Below, piece by piece: positions 15,520 to 23,865 of a DNA stretch of 64,000 nucleotides; positions within the stretch are counted from its first letter, which is position 1, and each line of letters begins with the position of its first letter. Below the pieces are notes generated by a model. It made no database searches. It was given only the letters and a program-made list of their open reading frames with translations, and was not told the DNA's origin. The translations under genes were made by a program, and so were the position numbers. This DNA is from Aequorivita marisscotiae (GTDB taxonomy: Bacteria > Bacteroidota > Bacteroidia > Flavobacteriales > Flavobacteriaceae). The stretch lies in NCBI RefSeq assembly GCF_029814825.1, contig NZ_CP122379.1:868001-932000 (forward strand). Reading direction: 5' to 3'.

Positions 15520-16815
15520 ATGATAAAAACACAAACCGTGGAAAAACCGCAACCTGTAAAAAAAGGAATGTTAGACAATGTGCTGGAGCAATTCAACCAT
15601 GCCGCTGACAAAATAGAATTGAACCCAAACGTTCGTAAAATTCTTAGCATTACAAACACTGAAATAATTATTCACTTTCCAGTTCGAATGGACAATGGCG
15701 ATGTAGAGGTTTTTACAGGGTATCGTGTGCAGCATAACAATGCCCTCGGACCCTATAAAGGCGGGCTTCGCTATCACCCTACGGTAGATATTGACGCTGC
15801 CCGTGCCTTGGCAATGTGGATGACCTGGAAAACATCCTTGGCAGGTTTGCCTTATGGAGGCGCCAAAGGAGGAATCCAAATAGATCCTTCTAAATATTCA
15901 AAAGGCGAATTGGAACGTATTACGCGTAGATTTACATATGCTTTAGGTGAAAATATTGGCCCTGAGCACGATATTCCCGCTCCCGATGTAAATACCAACG
16001 ACCAAACCATGGCTTGGATCGCAGATACCTATATGAGCACCAAAAGCACAAGCGAACGTTCTAAAAACCAGCATGTTGTTACAGGAAAACCTGTAGGAAG
16101 TGGCGGTTTGGAAGGTCGTGACCGTGCTACCGGATACGGTGTATTTTTGACCATTAAATTTTGGGCCGAAAAAAATAACGAAAGTCTAAAAGGAAAAACT
16201 TTTATCGTACAAGGTTTTGGTAACGTAGGTTATTGGGCTGCACATTTCTTAGAAAATGAAGGCGCAAAACTCGTTGGAGTACAGGATGCTTTCGGAAGCC
16301 TTCAAAATAAGGAAGGTATAAAAGTTGAAGATCTTTTTAACTACGGAAAAGCAAACAAAGGCAGTATCGTAGGTTTCCCTGAAGCCTCAGAATTAGACAG
16401 TAAAAATTTCTTTGGTCTAGATTGCGACATCTGTATTCCTGCAGCATTGGGCAACCAAATTACAAAACACAACGCGCGTTCATTAAAAGCTACTTTAGTG
16501 GCCGAAGGTGCAAATGGCCCAACAGATGTTGAAGGCGAAAAAATACTGATTGAGCGCGGTATTACCATCATTCCAGACATTATGTGTAACTCTGGCGGTG
16601 TAATAGGAAGTTATTTTGAATGGCTCCAAAACCGTAATGGTGAGTTATGGCAGATGGATGAAATTTTAGAAAAATTGGAGAAAAAATTGCGCACCACCTT
16701 TAAAAAGGTTACCGCCTACTCCGAAGAAAACGACGTAGATATGCGTACGGCTGCATTTAGTATTGCCATAGAACGTATTGAAAAAGCATACATACTTAGA
16801 GGTATTTTCCCATAA
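15520..16815 (+). CDS. Glutamate dehydrogenase (Glu/Leu/Phe/Val dehydrogenase family)
   Basis: 431 residues, the length of the short hexameric class. It interconverts glutamate and 2-oxoglutarate plus ammonia using NAD(P). Visible motifs are GPYKGGLRYHP, the catalytic lysine loop LPYGGAKGGI, the DVNTNDQTMAW substrate segment, and the Rossmann fingerprint VQGFGNVGYWAAHFL. Coenzyme preference cannot be fixed by eye; many members of this class use NAD. It follows the Cys4 protein under the sigma-54 promoter and is closed by the terminator at 16833-16888. A second, distinct enzyme of the NADP type is at 37065-38408. Confidence 0.93.
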   Translation: MIKTQTVEKPQPVKKGMLDNVLEQFNHAADKIELNPNVRKILSITNTEIIIHFPVRMDNGDVEVFTGYRVQHNNALGPYKGGLRYHPTVDIDAARALAMWMTWKTSLAGLPYGGAKGGIQIDPSKYSKGELERITRRFTYALGENIGPEHDIPAPDVNTNDQTMAWIADTYMSTKSTSERSKNQHVVTGKPVGSGGLEGRDRATGYGVFLTIKFWAEKNNESLKGKTFIVQGFGNVGYWAAHFLENEGAKLVGVQDAFGSLQNKEGIKVEDLFNYGKANKGSIVGFPEASELDSKNFFGLDCDICIPAALGNQITKHNARSLKATLVAEGANGPTDVEGEKILIERGITIIPDIMCNSGGVIGSYFEWLQNRNGELWQMDEILEKLEKKLRTTFKKVTAYSEENDVDMRTAAFSIAIERIEKAYILRGIFP

Positions 16816-16832
16816 TTAATTAAAAAACCCAT

Positions 16833-16888
16833 AAAGATGGAGCTTCTAAATAAAATTGCCCACTGCGGCAAGGACGCTCCATCTTTTT
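16833..16888 (+). terminator. Nested hairpin terminator after glutamate dehydrogenase
   Basis: Outer stem AAAGATGGAGC (16833-16843) pairs perfectly with GCTCCATCTTT (16876-16886), followed by further T residues. Inside it lies a second stem, TTGCC/GGCAA, around a 6-base loop (16856-16871). It separates the sigma-54 operon from the GreA/Rnk-like gene. Confidence 0.75.
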
Positions 16889-16906
16889 AATAATGATCCT
16901 ATAACC

Positions 16907-17323
16907 ATGAAATATGGAAATTTAATATTAGAGAAGAAGGAGTTCGTCTTCTTAAAGCGTTTACTAAACGTTACGAGCTATTATAAAGACGAAAACACCA
17001 AGGTTTCTCTTAAAAAATTAAGCGGAGAGCTTACAAGTGCAATTATCTATGATCATGATGAAATGCCAGAAGATGTAATTCGCTTTAATAGTAGAGTTAC
17101 CGTGCAATCCGGAACCTGGCAAACAGAATTTCAATTGGTTATACCCACTGAACGCGATATTGCAGCCAATAAAATTTCTATTTTGGCTCCCATGGGGTCT
17201 GCCGTTATGGGATATGCCCAAGGCGATTCAGTAATTTGGAATTTCCCAAATGGCACAAAAGAGCTTAAAATAACAAGTGTTAAGCAAGCCGAACGACCTA
17301 TTGATATAGACGTGCTATCATAA
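16907..17323 (+). CDS. GreA/GreB C-terminal-domain protein (Rnk-like)
   Basis: 138 residues from the ATG at 16907; the frame stays open upstream to 16856 but that stretch lies inside the terminator, so the later start is preferred. The C-terminal half is the FKBP-like GreA/GreB fold: IRFNSRVTVQ, FQLVIPTERD, ISILAPMGSAVMGYAQGDSVIW. The N-terminal coiled coil of true GreA is missing, as in Rnk-type proteins that bind RNA polymerase without cleavage activity. It heads the cluster that continues with the transhydrogenase genes. The role is inferred from the family. Confidence 0.8.
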   Translation: MKYGNLILEKKEFVFLKRLLNVTSYYKDENTKVSLKKLSGELTSAIIYDHDEMPEDVIRFNSRVTVQSGTWQTEFQLVIPTERDIAANKISILAPMGSAVMGYAQGDSVIWNFPNGTKELKITSVKQAERPIDIDVLS

Positions 17324-17347
17324 CATTTTTAAATTTAATTTAACATT

Positions 17348-17728
17348 ATGCAAATTTACGATCACGATTCACCAGAAGCCATAGCCTTTAAAAACAATTT
17401 TATTGAATTGGACAACTGGATTGAGCATCTCAGATATATCGAGAAAGAGATAAGCAACCTGTTAAATCTAGGTACAAAAGAACTTTCGGGTGCATTTAAA
17501 TCGCAAACAGTACTCGATAAATTAAAGCTAGAAAAAGAAGTGAATACGGCTGCTATAGACGCCTTTTTAAATTATAAAGAAGGATTGCCAAAAGCTGCAG
17601 AATGCGAAGATGTAGATTGCGACATGTTTTATGTTGCCGAACACGAAAAATTTAGAAAAACATATTCTGCCCACCTTAAGCGATATAGAGACGTTAAAGA
17701 GGAATATTTCAACGTTCTGAGTAAATAA
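17348..17728 (+). CDS. Small helical protein of unknown function
   Basis: 126 residues, rich in Lys, Glu, Leu and Tyr and predicted all-helical (FIELDNWIEHLRYIEKEISNLL; HLKRYRDVKEEYF). Two cysteines occur close together (AECEDVDCDMF). There is no signal peptide or known domain. It sits 24 bases after the Rnk-like gene and 32 bases before pntA, so it is probably part of the same transcript. I do not recognise a family. Confidence 0.7.
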   Translation: MQIYDHDSPEAIAFKNNFIELDNWIEHLRYIEKEISNLLNLGTKELSGAFKSQTVLDKLKLEKEVNTAAIDAFLNYKEGLPKAAECEDVDCDMFYVAEHEKFRKTYSAHLKRYRDVKEEYFNVLSK

Positions 17729-17760
17729 TAATTTTAAAGTAAAAAATTTAATAATAATAT

Positions 17761-18894
17761 ATGAGCGAACAGCCGCAGCCCAAAACAATAGGAATCCTTA
17801 AAACCCCAAACGATCCGCGGGTTTGTTTGTTGCCCAAAGAAGTTAAACGACTTACCGGGGAGTTAAAGCTCAATATACTTTTTGAGTCAGGGCTCGGCAG
17901 TTCGCTAGAAATTGAAGACGACGCATACGTGCAGGCCGGTGCATCCTGCCAATCTCGCGAATCAATTTTTAAAAATTCGGATACCATTGTATCCATAAGT
18001 CATACTTTTAGCGAAGTGGAAATGAAGGGGGGTTGTTGCTTCATTGGTATTTTCAACCCCCTCTTTCATGATTCAAAATTCGCTATTTATAAAGAAAAAA
18101 ACGCTACGGTTTATAGTTTAGATCTTCTGCCACGAACTACTTTAGCGCAATCTATGGACGTGCTCTCCTCCATGGCCTCATTGGCCGGTTACCGAGCCGT
18201 TATTAAAGCTTCAGAAATTTATAATGGTGTTTTTCCTATGTTTACAACAGCGGCAGGAACCCTTACACCTGCTAAAATTTTAGTGCTCGGCGCTGGAGTT
18301 GCAGGGTTGCAAGCCATTGCCACAGCGCGTCGTTTGGGTGCTGTAGTTGAAGCCTTTGACGTTCGTAAATCTGCTGGTGAAGAAGTTCGGAGCCTAGGCG
18401 CAACGTTTATTGAAGTAGAAGGTTATACCGAATCCTCAACCGCAGGTGGGTATGCCGTAGAGCAAAGCGAAGAATATCAAAAAAAGCAAAAGGAATTAAT
18501 TCACAATCATATTCTGTCTGCCAATATTGTTATTAGTACGGCAAATATTCCTGGAAGAAAAGCGCCTTTACTTATTGAAACACGCTCGGTAGAAGCTATG
18601 CAGCCAGGTAGTGTAATTGTAGATTTAGCAGCCGAACAGGGCGGAAATTGCGAACTTTCAAAAAACAAAGAAAGTATAAAACACAAAGGCGTTACCATTC
18701 TCGGAAACTCAAGTCTTTCTGCCGAAATTCCTGCGGCAGCATCAAAATTGCTTTCAAATAACTATTTCTCGTTTCTGAAATACAAACAGAAAGCCGAGAG
18801 CGTAGAAAACGATCCGTTATTATCCGCTTCGCAAATACTAAACAAAGGCGAATGGACACACCCACATTTCACCAAACAACTACAAACAGTTTAA
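17761..18894 (+). CDS. pntA: NAD(P) transhydrogenase subunit alpha, part 1 (NAD-binding)
   Basis: 377 residues: the soluble domain I of proton-translocating Re/Si-specific transhydrogenase. It begins KTIGILKTPNDPRVCLLPKEVKRL, carries the nucleotide-binding VLGAGVAGLQAIATARRLGA and the mobile-loop-type segment EGYTESSTAGGYAVEQS, and ends without membrane helices. The alpha subunit is split here, with the membrane part encoded separately 2 bases downstream, as in many non-enterobacterial enzymes. It transfers hydride between NADH and NADP at the inner membrane using the proton gradient. Confidence 0.92.
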   Translation: MSEQPQPKTIGILKTPNDPRVCLLPKEVKRLTGELKLNILFESGLGSSLEIEDDAYVQAGASCQSRESIFKNSDTIVSISHTFSEVEMKGGCCFIGIFNPLFHDSKFAIYKEKNATVYSLDLLPRTTLAQSMDVLSSMASLAGYRAVIKASEIYNGVFPMFTTAAGTLTPAKILVLGAGVAGLQAIATARRLGAVVEAFDVRKSAGEEVRSLGATFIEVEGYTESSTAGGYAVEQSEEYQKKQKELIHNHILSANIVISTANIPGRKAPLLIETRSVEAMQPGSVIVDLAAEQGGNCELSKNKESIKHKGVTILGNSSLSAEIPAAASKLLSNNYFSFLKYKQKAESVENDPLLSASQILNKGEWTHPHFTKQLQTV

Positions 18895-18896
18895 GT

Positions 18897-19193
18897 ATGG
18901 ATTTTATAAATCAACACATTCAAGAAATTTATTTTGTTATTTTCTGTGTCTTTATTGGTATAGAAGTTATTGCAAATGTTCCCGCCATCTTGCACACCCC
19001 TCTAATGAGTGGTGCAAACGCTATTAGTGGAGTTATTTTGGTAGGAGCTATTATTGTAATGCTCCGCGTGCCTGCAGACGATTACCTAAACCTGACCTTA
19101 GGTGGAATTGCAGTTTTTCTCGGCACCCTTAATATTTCAGGTGGATTTTTTGTTACTGGGCGAATGCTTAAAATGTTCAATCCAAAAAAATAA
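18897..19193 (+). CDS. NAD(P) transhydrogenase subunit alpha, part 2 (membrane)
   Basis: 98 residues from the ATG at 18897; the upstream in-frame start at 18852 would overlap pntA part 1. Three hydrophobic segments are visible (IYFVIFCVFIGIEVIANV, ISGVILVGAIIVML, LNLTLGGIAVFLGTLNISGGFFV), matching the membrane domain of the alpha2 subunit with its VPAILHTPLMSGANAISG signature. It forms the proton channel with the beta subunit. It is followed by an unusual hairpin before pntB. Confidence 0.92.
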   Translation: MDFINQHIQEIYFVIFCVFIGIEVIANVPAILHTPLMSGANAISGVILVGAIIVMLRVPADDYLNLTLGGIAVFLGTLNISGGFFVTGRMLKMFNPKK

Positions 19194-19218
19194 TTCCTCA
19201 TCTAATTAATTCAATTAT

Positions 19219-19280
19219 AAAGACGTAAAACATTCGGTTTCCAGCAACTAAAATTTGTATTTTGTTTTACGTCTTTTCTT
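19219..19280 (+). terminator. Hairpin between the two transhydrogenase subunit genes
   Basis: Perfect 13-bp arms AAAGACGTAAAAC (19219-19231) and GTTTTACGTCTTT (19264-19276), a 32-base loop, then T-rich sequence. It has the form of an intrinsic terminator or attenuator inside what is usually one operon; partial read-through would lower pntB relative to pntA. Confidence 0.6.
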
Positions 19281-19322
19281 TTATCATATTTTTTCTAAGA
19301 ATAATTTCAGAATAAAAAAGCC

Positions 19323-20711
19323 ATGCACGCAATCATCGAAATAGGTTATTTAATTGCCACGCTTTCCTTTTTGGGGGGATTAAAATTTATGAGTTCTCCG
19401 AAAAATGCAAAAACGGGAAACGCCATAGCTGCAATGGGAATGGTACTTGCCGTGGTACTAACCTTTATTGCCGCGCTAACAGCTGTTGTTCCGTATACTA
19501 ACTTGGTAATTATGTGTTTGGCAATTGCCGTGGGAACCGTAATTGGCAAAAGGCTTTCAGACAAAGTTGAAATGACCGGCATGCCGCAATTAGTGTCGTT
19601 GTTTAATGCTACAGGGGGTGGATGTGCGATGCTTTTAGGATTGGTAGAAGCCAATCAGATGGATGTTTCAACAGCCATTTTAGGAAATAAAATATTACTT
19701 ATCGCAGGTTTAATTACTGGCGCAGTAGCGTTAACTGGAAGTATAATTGCAGAACGGAAATTAGCCGGCAAAGTAAAAGATAGACGCACTAAAGCCGTAA
19801 TTTTTTCGGCGCGTATACTTTTAGGGTCAATGTTACTATTGCCCGTACTTTATTTTATTGGCATTATACCCATTGGCTTTACCGCTTTTATGTATATTTT
19901 GGCAGCCGTAGCAATGGTTTACGGTGTGCTTTTCGTACTGCCAATTGGCGGCGCAGATATGCCAGTTGTAATTTCACTTTTAAATAGTATTACAGGTATT
20001 GCCACTGCATTTGCAGGTTTTGTTTACGGAAATAAGGTAATGATAGCTGGTGGTATTTTTGTGGGTGCGGCCGGTATTTTGCTCACACTTTTAATGTGTA
20101 AAGCAATGAACCGTTCCTTGTTAAAAGTACTTGCCGGAACGTTTAAAAAGAGTACAAATGGCGCGGTGGAAGAAGAGCAAGAAATAAAAGAAATAAGTAT
20201 TTCTGAAACAGCCATGTCTCTATCATTTGCCCAAAAAGTGGCAATAATTCCCGGATATGGGCTTGCTGTTGCCCAAGCACAACATATGTGTGGGCAATTA
20301 CAACTGCTTTTAGAGAAACGCAATACGCAAGTAGATTATATTATCCATCCCGTTGCAGGCCGAATGCCTGGGCATATGAACGTGTTACTGGCTGAAGCCA
20401 ATGTAGCCTACTCACACTTAAAGGAAATGGACGAAGGCAATGAAAATATGGCTCAATACGATACTGTTTTGGTAATAGGAGCCAATGATGTTGTTAATCC
20501 AGCTGCCGAAAATAATCCCGACAGCCCAGTGTACGGAATGCCTATTATTAGAGCCCACGAAAGCAAACAGGTAATTGTAATGAAACGCAGTATGGGCAAA
20601 GGGTATGCGGGTGTACAAAACGATCTTTTTGGCTTAGACAATTGTAGCATTCTTTTTGGCGATGCAAAGGTTTCTTTACAGGAAATTTTAAATCAGTTAA
20701 AGTTAATTTAA
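19323..20711 (+). CDS. pntB: NAD(P) transhydrogenase subunit beta
   Basis: 462 residues with about nine membrane helices followed by the NADP-binding domain III. Diagnostic pieces are MPQLVSLFNATGGGCAMLLG, GADMPVVISLLNSITGIATAFAGF, the NADP fold PGYGLAVAQAQHMC, and VIGANDVVNPAAENNPDSP with RSMGKGYAGVQN near the end. It completes the enzyme with the two alpha parts. Its stop is 12 bases from the stop of the convergent YeiH-type gene. Confidence 0.93.
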   Translation: MHAIIEIGYLIATLSFLGGLKFMSSPKNAKTGNAIAAMGMVLAVVLTFIAALTAVVPYTNLVIMCLAIAVGTVIGKRLSDKVEMTGMPQLVSLFNATGGGCAMLLGLVEANQMDVSTAILGNKILLIAGLITGAVALTGSIIAERKLAGKVKDRRTKAVIFSARILLGSMLLLPVLYFIGIIPIGFTAFMYILAAVAMVYGVLFVLPIGGADMPVVISLLNSITGIATAFAGFVYGNKVMIAGGIFVGAAGILLTLLMCKAMNRSLLKVLAGTFKKSTNGAVEEEQEIKEISISETAMSLSFAQKVAIIPGYGLAVAQAQHMCGQLQLLLEKRNTQVDYIIHPVAGRMPGHMNVLLAEANVAYSHLKEMDEGNENMAQYDTVLVIGANDVVNPAAENNPDSPVYGMPIIRAHESKQVIVMKRSMGKGYAGVQNDLFGLDNCSILFGDAKVSLQEILNQLKLI

Positions 20712-20723
20712 ACAACTTCACTC

Positions 20724-21665
20724 TTAAAAGGCCAATATTGCAAAAATTGCGGCTACAGAAATAAAAACCCACAACGACACGCCAAGTATCATTGGTTTAA
20801 AACCGGCAGTTTTAATTTTATCTACCGAAAGACCGGCGCCTATTAAGAAAAGAGTAAGCACCAATAATGACTTTGAAATACTTGTGATTCCGTTGGTTAA
20901 AATTTCGGGAATTGCCAAATAACTGTTCATAATAATAGCCAGAATAAACAGGAAGATAAAGTAAGGGATTTTTACACTTTTCCCTTTTCCCTTAAATAAA
21001 AATACCGAAAGAATTGACAGGGGAATAATCCACAACGCCCTTGCCAGCTTTACGGTAGTAGCTACTTTTAGGGCCTCTTCCCCAAAAGTATATGCAGCAC
21101 CCACAACCGAGCTAGTATCGTGAATGGCAATAGCACACCACAATCCGAACTCGTGCTGGCTAAGCCCAAGCAAATGTCCCAAGGGCGGAAAAACAATTAG
21201 CGCAATAGAGTTTAATAGAAAAATAACGCCAAGGGAAATAGAAATATCTTTTTCCGAAGCATTTATTACGGGCGCAACCGCCGCAATTGCACTTCCACCA
21301 CAAATGGCGGTTCCAGAGCTAATAAGATGGCTCCCTTTTCTATCCATTTTTAATAGTTTTCCTATAAAGTAGCCTAAGATTAATGTTGCCGCTATTGAGA
21401 AAATGGTTAGTATAAATCCTTCTTTTCCGGCATTAACAGTTTCAACCAAATTCATTCCAAATCCGAGACCAACTACGGCAATTTTTAAAAGCCAATTAAC
21501 TGCTTTGCTATTGAGCGCCAAAAATGGATGGCCCAAAAAATATGAAAAGAGAAATCCACCTACTAATGCTACCGGACTGCTTACATATCCCAAAACGCAG
21601 AGTACCATTACAATTATAAAAACTACTTTTATGATTGTACTTTTATCGTTCTGGCTATTTTTCAT
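20724..21665 (-). CDS. YeiH/UPF0324 family putative sulfate exporter
   Basis: 313 residues, with nine to ten hydrophobic segments. The family signatures are GLGFGMNL, SSGTAICGGSAIAAVAPVI and IHDTSSVVGAAYTFG. Enterobacterial YeiH is a putative membrane transporter encoded next to a LysR regulator (YeiE); the same pairing occurs here, with a LysR gene 74 bases upstream on the same strand. Substrate assignment (sulfite or sulfate) comes from the family and is not proven. Confidence 0.85.
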   Translation of the reverse strand: MKNSQNDKSTIIKVVFIIVMVLCVLGYVSSPVALVGGFLFSYFLGHPFLALNSKAVNWLLKIAVVGLGFGMNLVETVNAGKEGFILTIFSIAATLILGYFIGKLLKMDRKGSHLISSGTAICGGSAIAAVAPVINASEKDISISLGVIFLLNSIALIVFPPLGHLLGLSQHEFGLWCAIAIHDTSSVVGAAYTFGEEALKVATTVKLARALWIIPLSILSVFLFKGKGKSVKIPYFIFLFILAIIMNSYLAIPEILTNGITSISKSLLVLTLFLIGAGLSVDKIKTAGFKPMILGVSLWVFISVAAIFAILAF

Positions 21666-21739
21666 CGTGATGTGTTTTAATTTTACACTGCAAATTTCCG
21701 ATGTTTTAACGTATATTTTTCATTCCAATTTGTTATGCG

Positions 21740-22636
21740 CTATTCCATTAAGTTATAATGGGTGATAAAGAAATTTTTTAAACGTTCGGCAGTTTTATCG
21801 TAATCTCCGTGAAGACTAACAAACTGAAATGTGCGCTCAATACGCAAGGCTTTAACGTCAACAATTTTAAAACTGTGGTTTTTAAGTTCTTTGGCTATGG
21901 AATGTATGGAAAGAAACGCATACGCATTAGACGATTGTAGATAATTTTTTATGCTTTCTGTACTTCCCAGCTGTATTTGGATGTTCATTTTTTGAAAACG
22001 TAACCCTTTTTCTTTTAAAGCATTTTCAATAATATTTAAAGTGCCTGAACCCGATTCGCGAATTACTATGGGCAATCTAGCTAGTTCCTCCAAGCTTATA
22101 TCATCACTTTTTAAATTTGTATTCGCAATGCGGGTGGCGAGCACAATTTCATCTTTTATAAAAGCCTCGTAATGTAATGTTGGATTATGGGTGGTTCCTT
22201 CGGAAAGACCGAGGTCGGTCTTTTTTTGAAGCACTAATGCTTCTATCCTTTCTGAATTTTGGTTTATAAGGCTTATGGCCGTATGCGGATAAACCGACTT
22301 AAATTTCGATAATAATGAAGGTAAAATATATTGCGCAATAGTAGTGCTGGCTGCAAGGCTTATTTTTTTCGGAAGTTCTTTTTGACTATCTATAAGTTCT
22401 TGCTCCAATTTGATGTACAGCTCAATTATTTTTGAAGCATAATCTAATAATATTTCACCATCTGCAGTAAGTGTTATTGAATTTCCATGACGATTAAACA
22501 GGGGTTTACCGTATTGTTTTTCAAGCTCATTAATATGTTTTGTAACAGCGGGCTGCGATATAAATAGCAATTTTGAAGCTTTTGTAAAACTCAATTGCTC
22601 TGCCACCATTTTAAATACTTTCAGCCTAAAATCCAT
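21740..22636 (-). CDS. LysR-family transcriptional regulator (YeiE-like context)
   Basis: 298 residues. The N-terminal winged helix-turn-helix is clear: FKMVAEQLSFTKASKLLFISQPAVTKHI (residues 8-35). The effector domain follows (about 90-295), with LAASTTIAQYILPSLLSKF. It lies upstream of, and in the same direction as, the YeiH-type exporter, which it probably controls, as YeiE pairs with YeiH in enterobacteria. Members of this branch respond to sulfur compounds; the effector here is not known. Confidence 0.88.
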   Translation of the reverse strand: MDFRLKVFKMVAEQLSFTKASKLLFISQPAVTKHINELEKQYGKPLFNRHGNSITLTADGEILLDYASKIIELYIKLEQELIDSQKELPKKISLAASTTIAQYILPSLLSKFKSVYPHTAISLINQNSERIEALVLQKKTDLGLSEGTTHNPTLHYEAFIKDEIVLATRIANTNLKSDDISLEELARLPIVIRESGSGTLNIIENALKEKGLRFQKMNIQIQLGSTESIKNYLQSSNAYAFLSIHSIAKELKNHSFKIVDVKALRIERTFQFVSLHGDYDKTAERLKNFFITHYNLME

Positions 22637-22709
22637 GGTTAATTATTATGCAGTTTTACTATAAATCTATTTGGTAAATTCAGTAATTAAACTTCTAAAC
22701 TATAAAACA

Positions 22710-23816
22710 TCAATTGTTTTCTGCGCTATTTTTAAAAATATTTTCATCTTTAAAAACAAGCGTTCTATGCGGATATGCTAGATCTATTCCTTCGGCTTCA
22801 AAGCGTTTTTTAACACTTTCTAAAATATCGCATCGCATGTTAAAGGCATCGTCATAATTTCGTGCCCAACACCAAGCGCGCACCGTAATTGTAGAATCAT
22901 TGATAGATACCAGCGCCGTTCGCACCACATCACTGCCATTTAAGATATCTACAGCCGAACGGTTATCTATTATAAGCGGATGTGCTTCACAAACTTGTTT
23001 CATAATTTGCTTCGCCAATAGAATGTTGCTTTCATACGAAATTTGAAACTCAATTCGCTCGCAAATTTTTACATCGCCAAGATTATAATTAATTAGTTTT
23101 TCTTTATTGATAATTGCATTGGGAACAACAATCATTTTATTTTCAAAATTGCGAATAATTGTATGTCTTAAGGTAATATCTACCACAGTGCCAACCATAT
23201 CGTCAGAAAGTTTTATAATGTCGCCAATTTTGAAGGGTTTAAAGGAAATTATAAAAACCCCGCCCACTAAGTTAGCCAAGGCCTCCTGCGATGCCACTCC
23301 AGCAATTAAAGCAATAACTCCAGCGCCGCCAAGTGCTGTTTGCGCCACACCCTTTAACGATGGGAACGCGAGAAGCGCTATTAATACACCTACCGTATAT
23401 ACAGCAAAAACGGCTATATAACGCAAAAATTTAAAAGCGGTAGGATCTTCATTGGCGAGTATTTTTCGCTTTATGCTTTTTCTGAACCAAATGTTTACGG
23501 AAGAAGCAATAACAATAGTTATTACCGCCACTATTCCCAAATACACGAACACTTGGAATTCGTGTTTTAGTTTTTCATAAGCATCTGTAAAAAATAAAAA
23601 GATAAGGCCCATAATTCCCATGACAAGCCAAAGTGAATTTAATATTCGTTTTATTAAATTTATTGCAGTTGGCTCAGTTCCTTCCGTTCGTTTCAACCCT
23701 CGTTGAACCATTGCTTTATGAATAATATTTGTAATAAACGTTAGCGCCACAACCCCTACTAATATTAGAACGGAGTATAGCAGTTCCGTTTTGTATGTTT
23801 CAAAAAAATCTATCAT
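22710..23816 (-). CDS. Small-conductance mechanosensitive channel (MscS family)
   Basis: 368 residues. Four N-terminal membrane segments precede the pore helix GGAGVIALIAGVASQEALANLVGGVF, followed by the beta domain (FKIGDIIKLSDDMVGTVVDITLRHTIIRNFENKMIVVPNAI) and the alpha/beta C-terminal domain. MscS channels open on membrane tension and protect against hypo-osmotic shock. The gene stands alone, with its own ATG at 23816. Confidence 0.92.
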   Translation of the reverse strand: MIDFFETYKTELLYSVLILVGVVALTFITNIIHKAMVQRGLKRTEGTEPTAINLIKRILNSLWLVMGIMGLIFLFFTDAYEKLKHEFQVFVYLGIVAVITIVIASSVNIWFRKSIKRKILANEDPTAFKFLRYIAVFAVYTVGVLIALLAFPSLKGVAQTALGGAGVIALIAGVASQEALANLVGGVFIISFKPFKIGDIIKLSDDMVGTVVDITLRHTIIRNFENKMIVVPNAIINKEKLINYNLGDVKICERIEFQISYESNILLAKQIMKQVCEAHPLIIDNRSAVDILNGSDVVRTALVSINDSTITVRAWCWARNYDDAFNMRCDILESVKKRFEAEGIDLAYPHRTLVFKDENIFKNSAENN

Positions 23817-23865
23817 AAAACATTTATTAGTATAAGCTTAATTTCTTTTTATTGCGTTTCCGCTA

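Noticed and set aside
16856..16907. Earlier start for the GreA/Rnk-like gene
   Set aside because: The extra codons lie inside the GDH terminator hairpin and do not match the fold.
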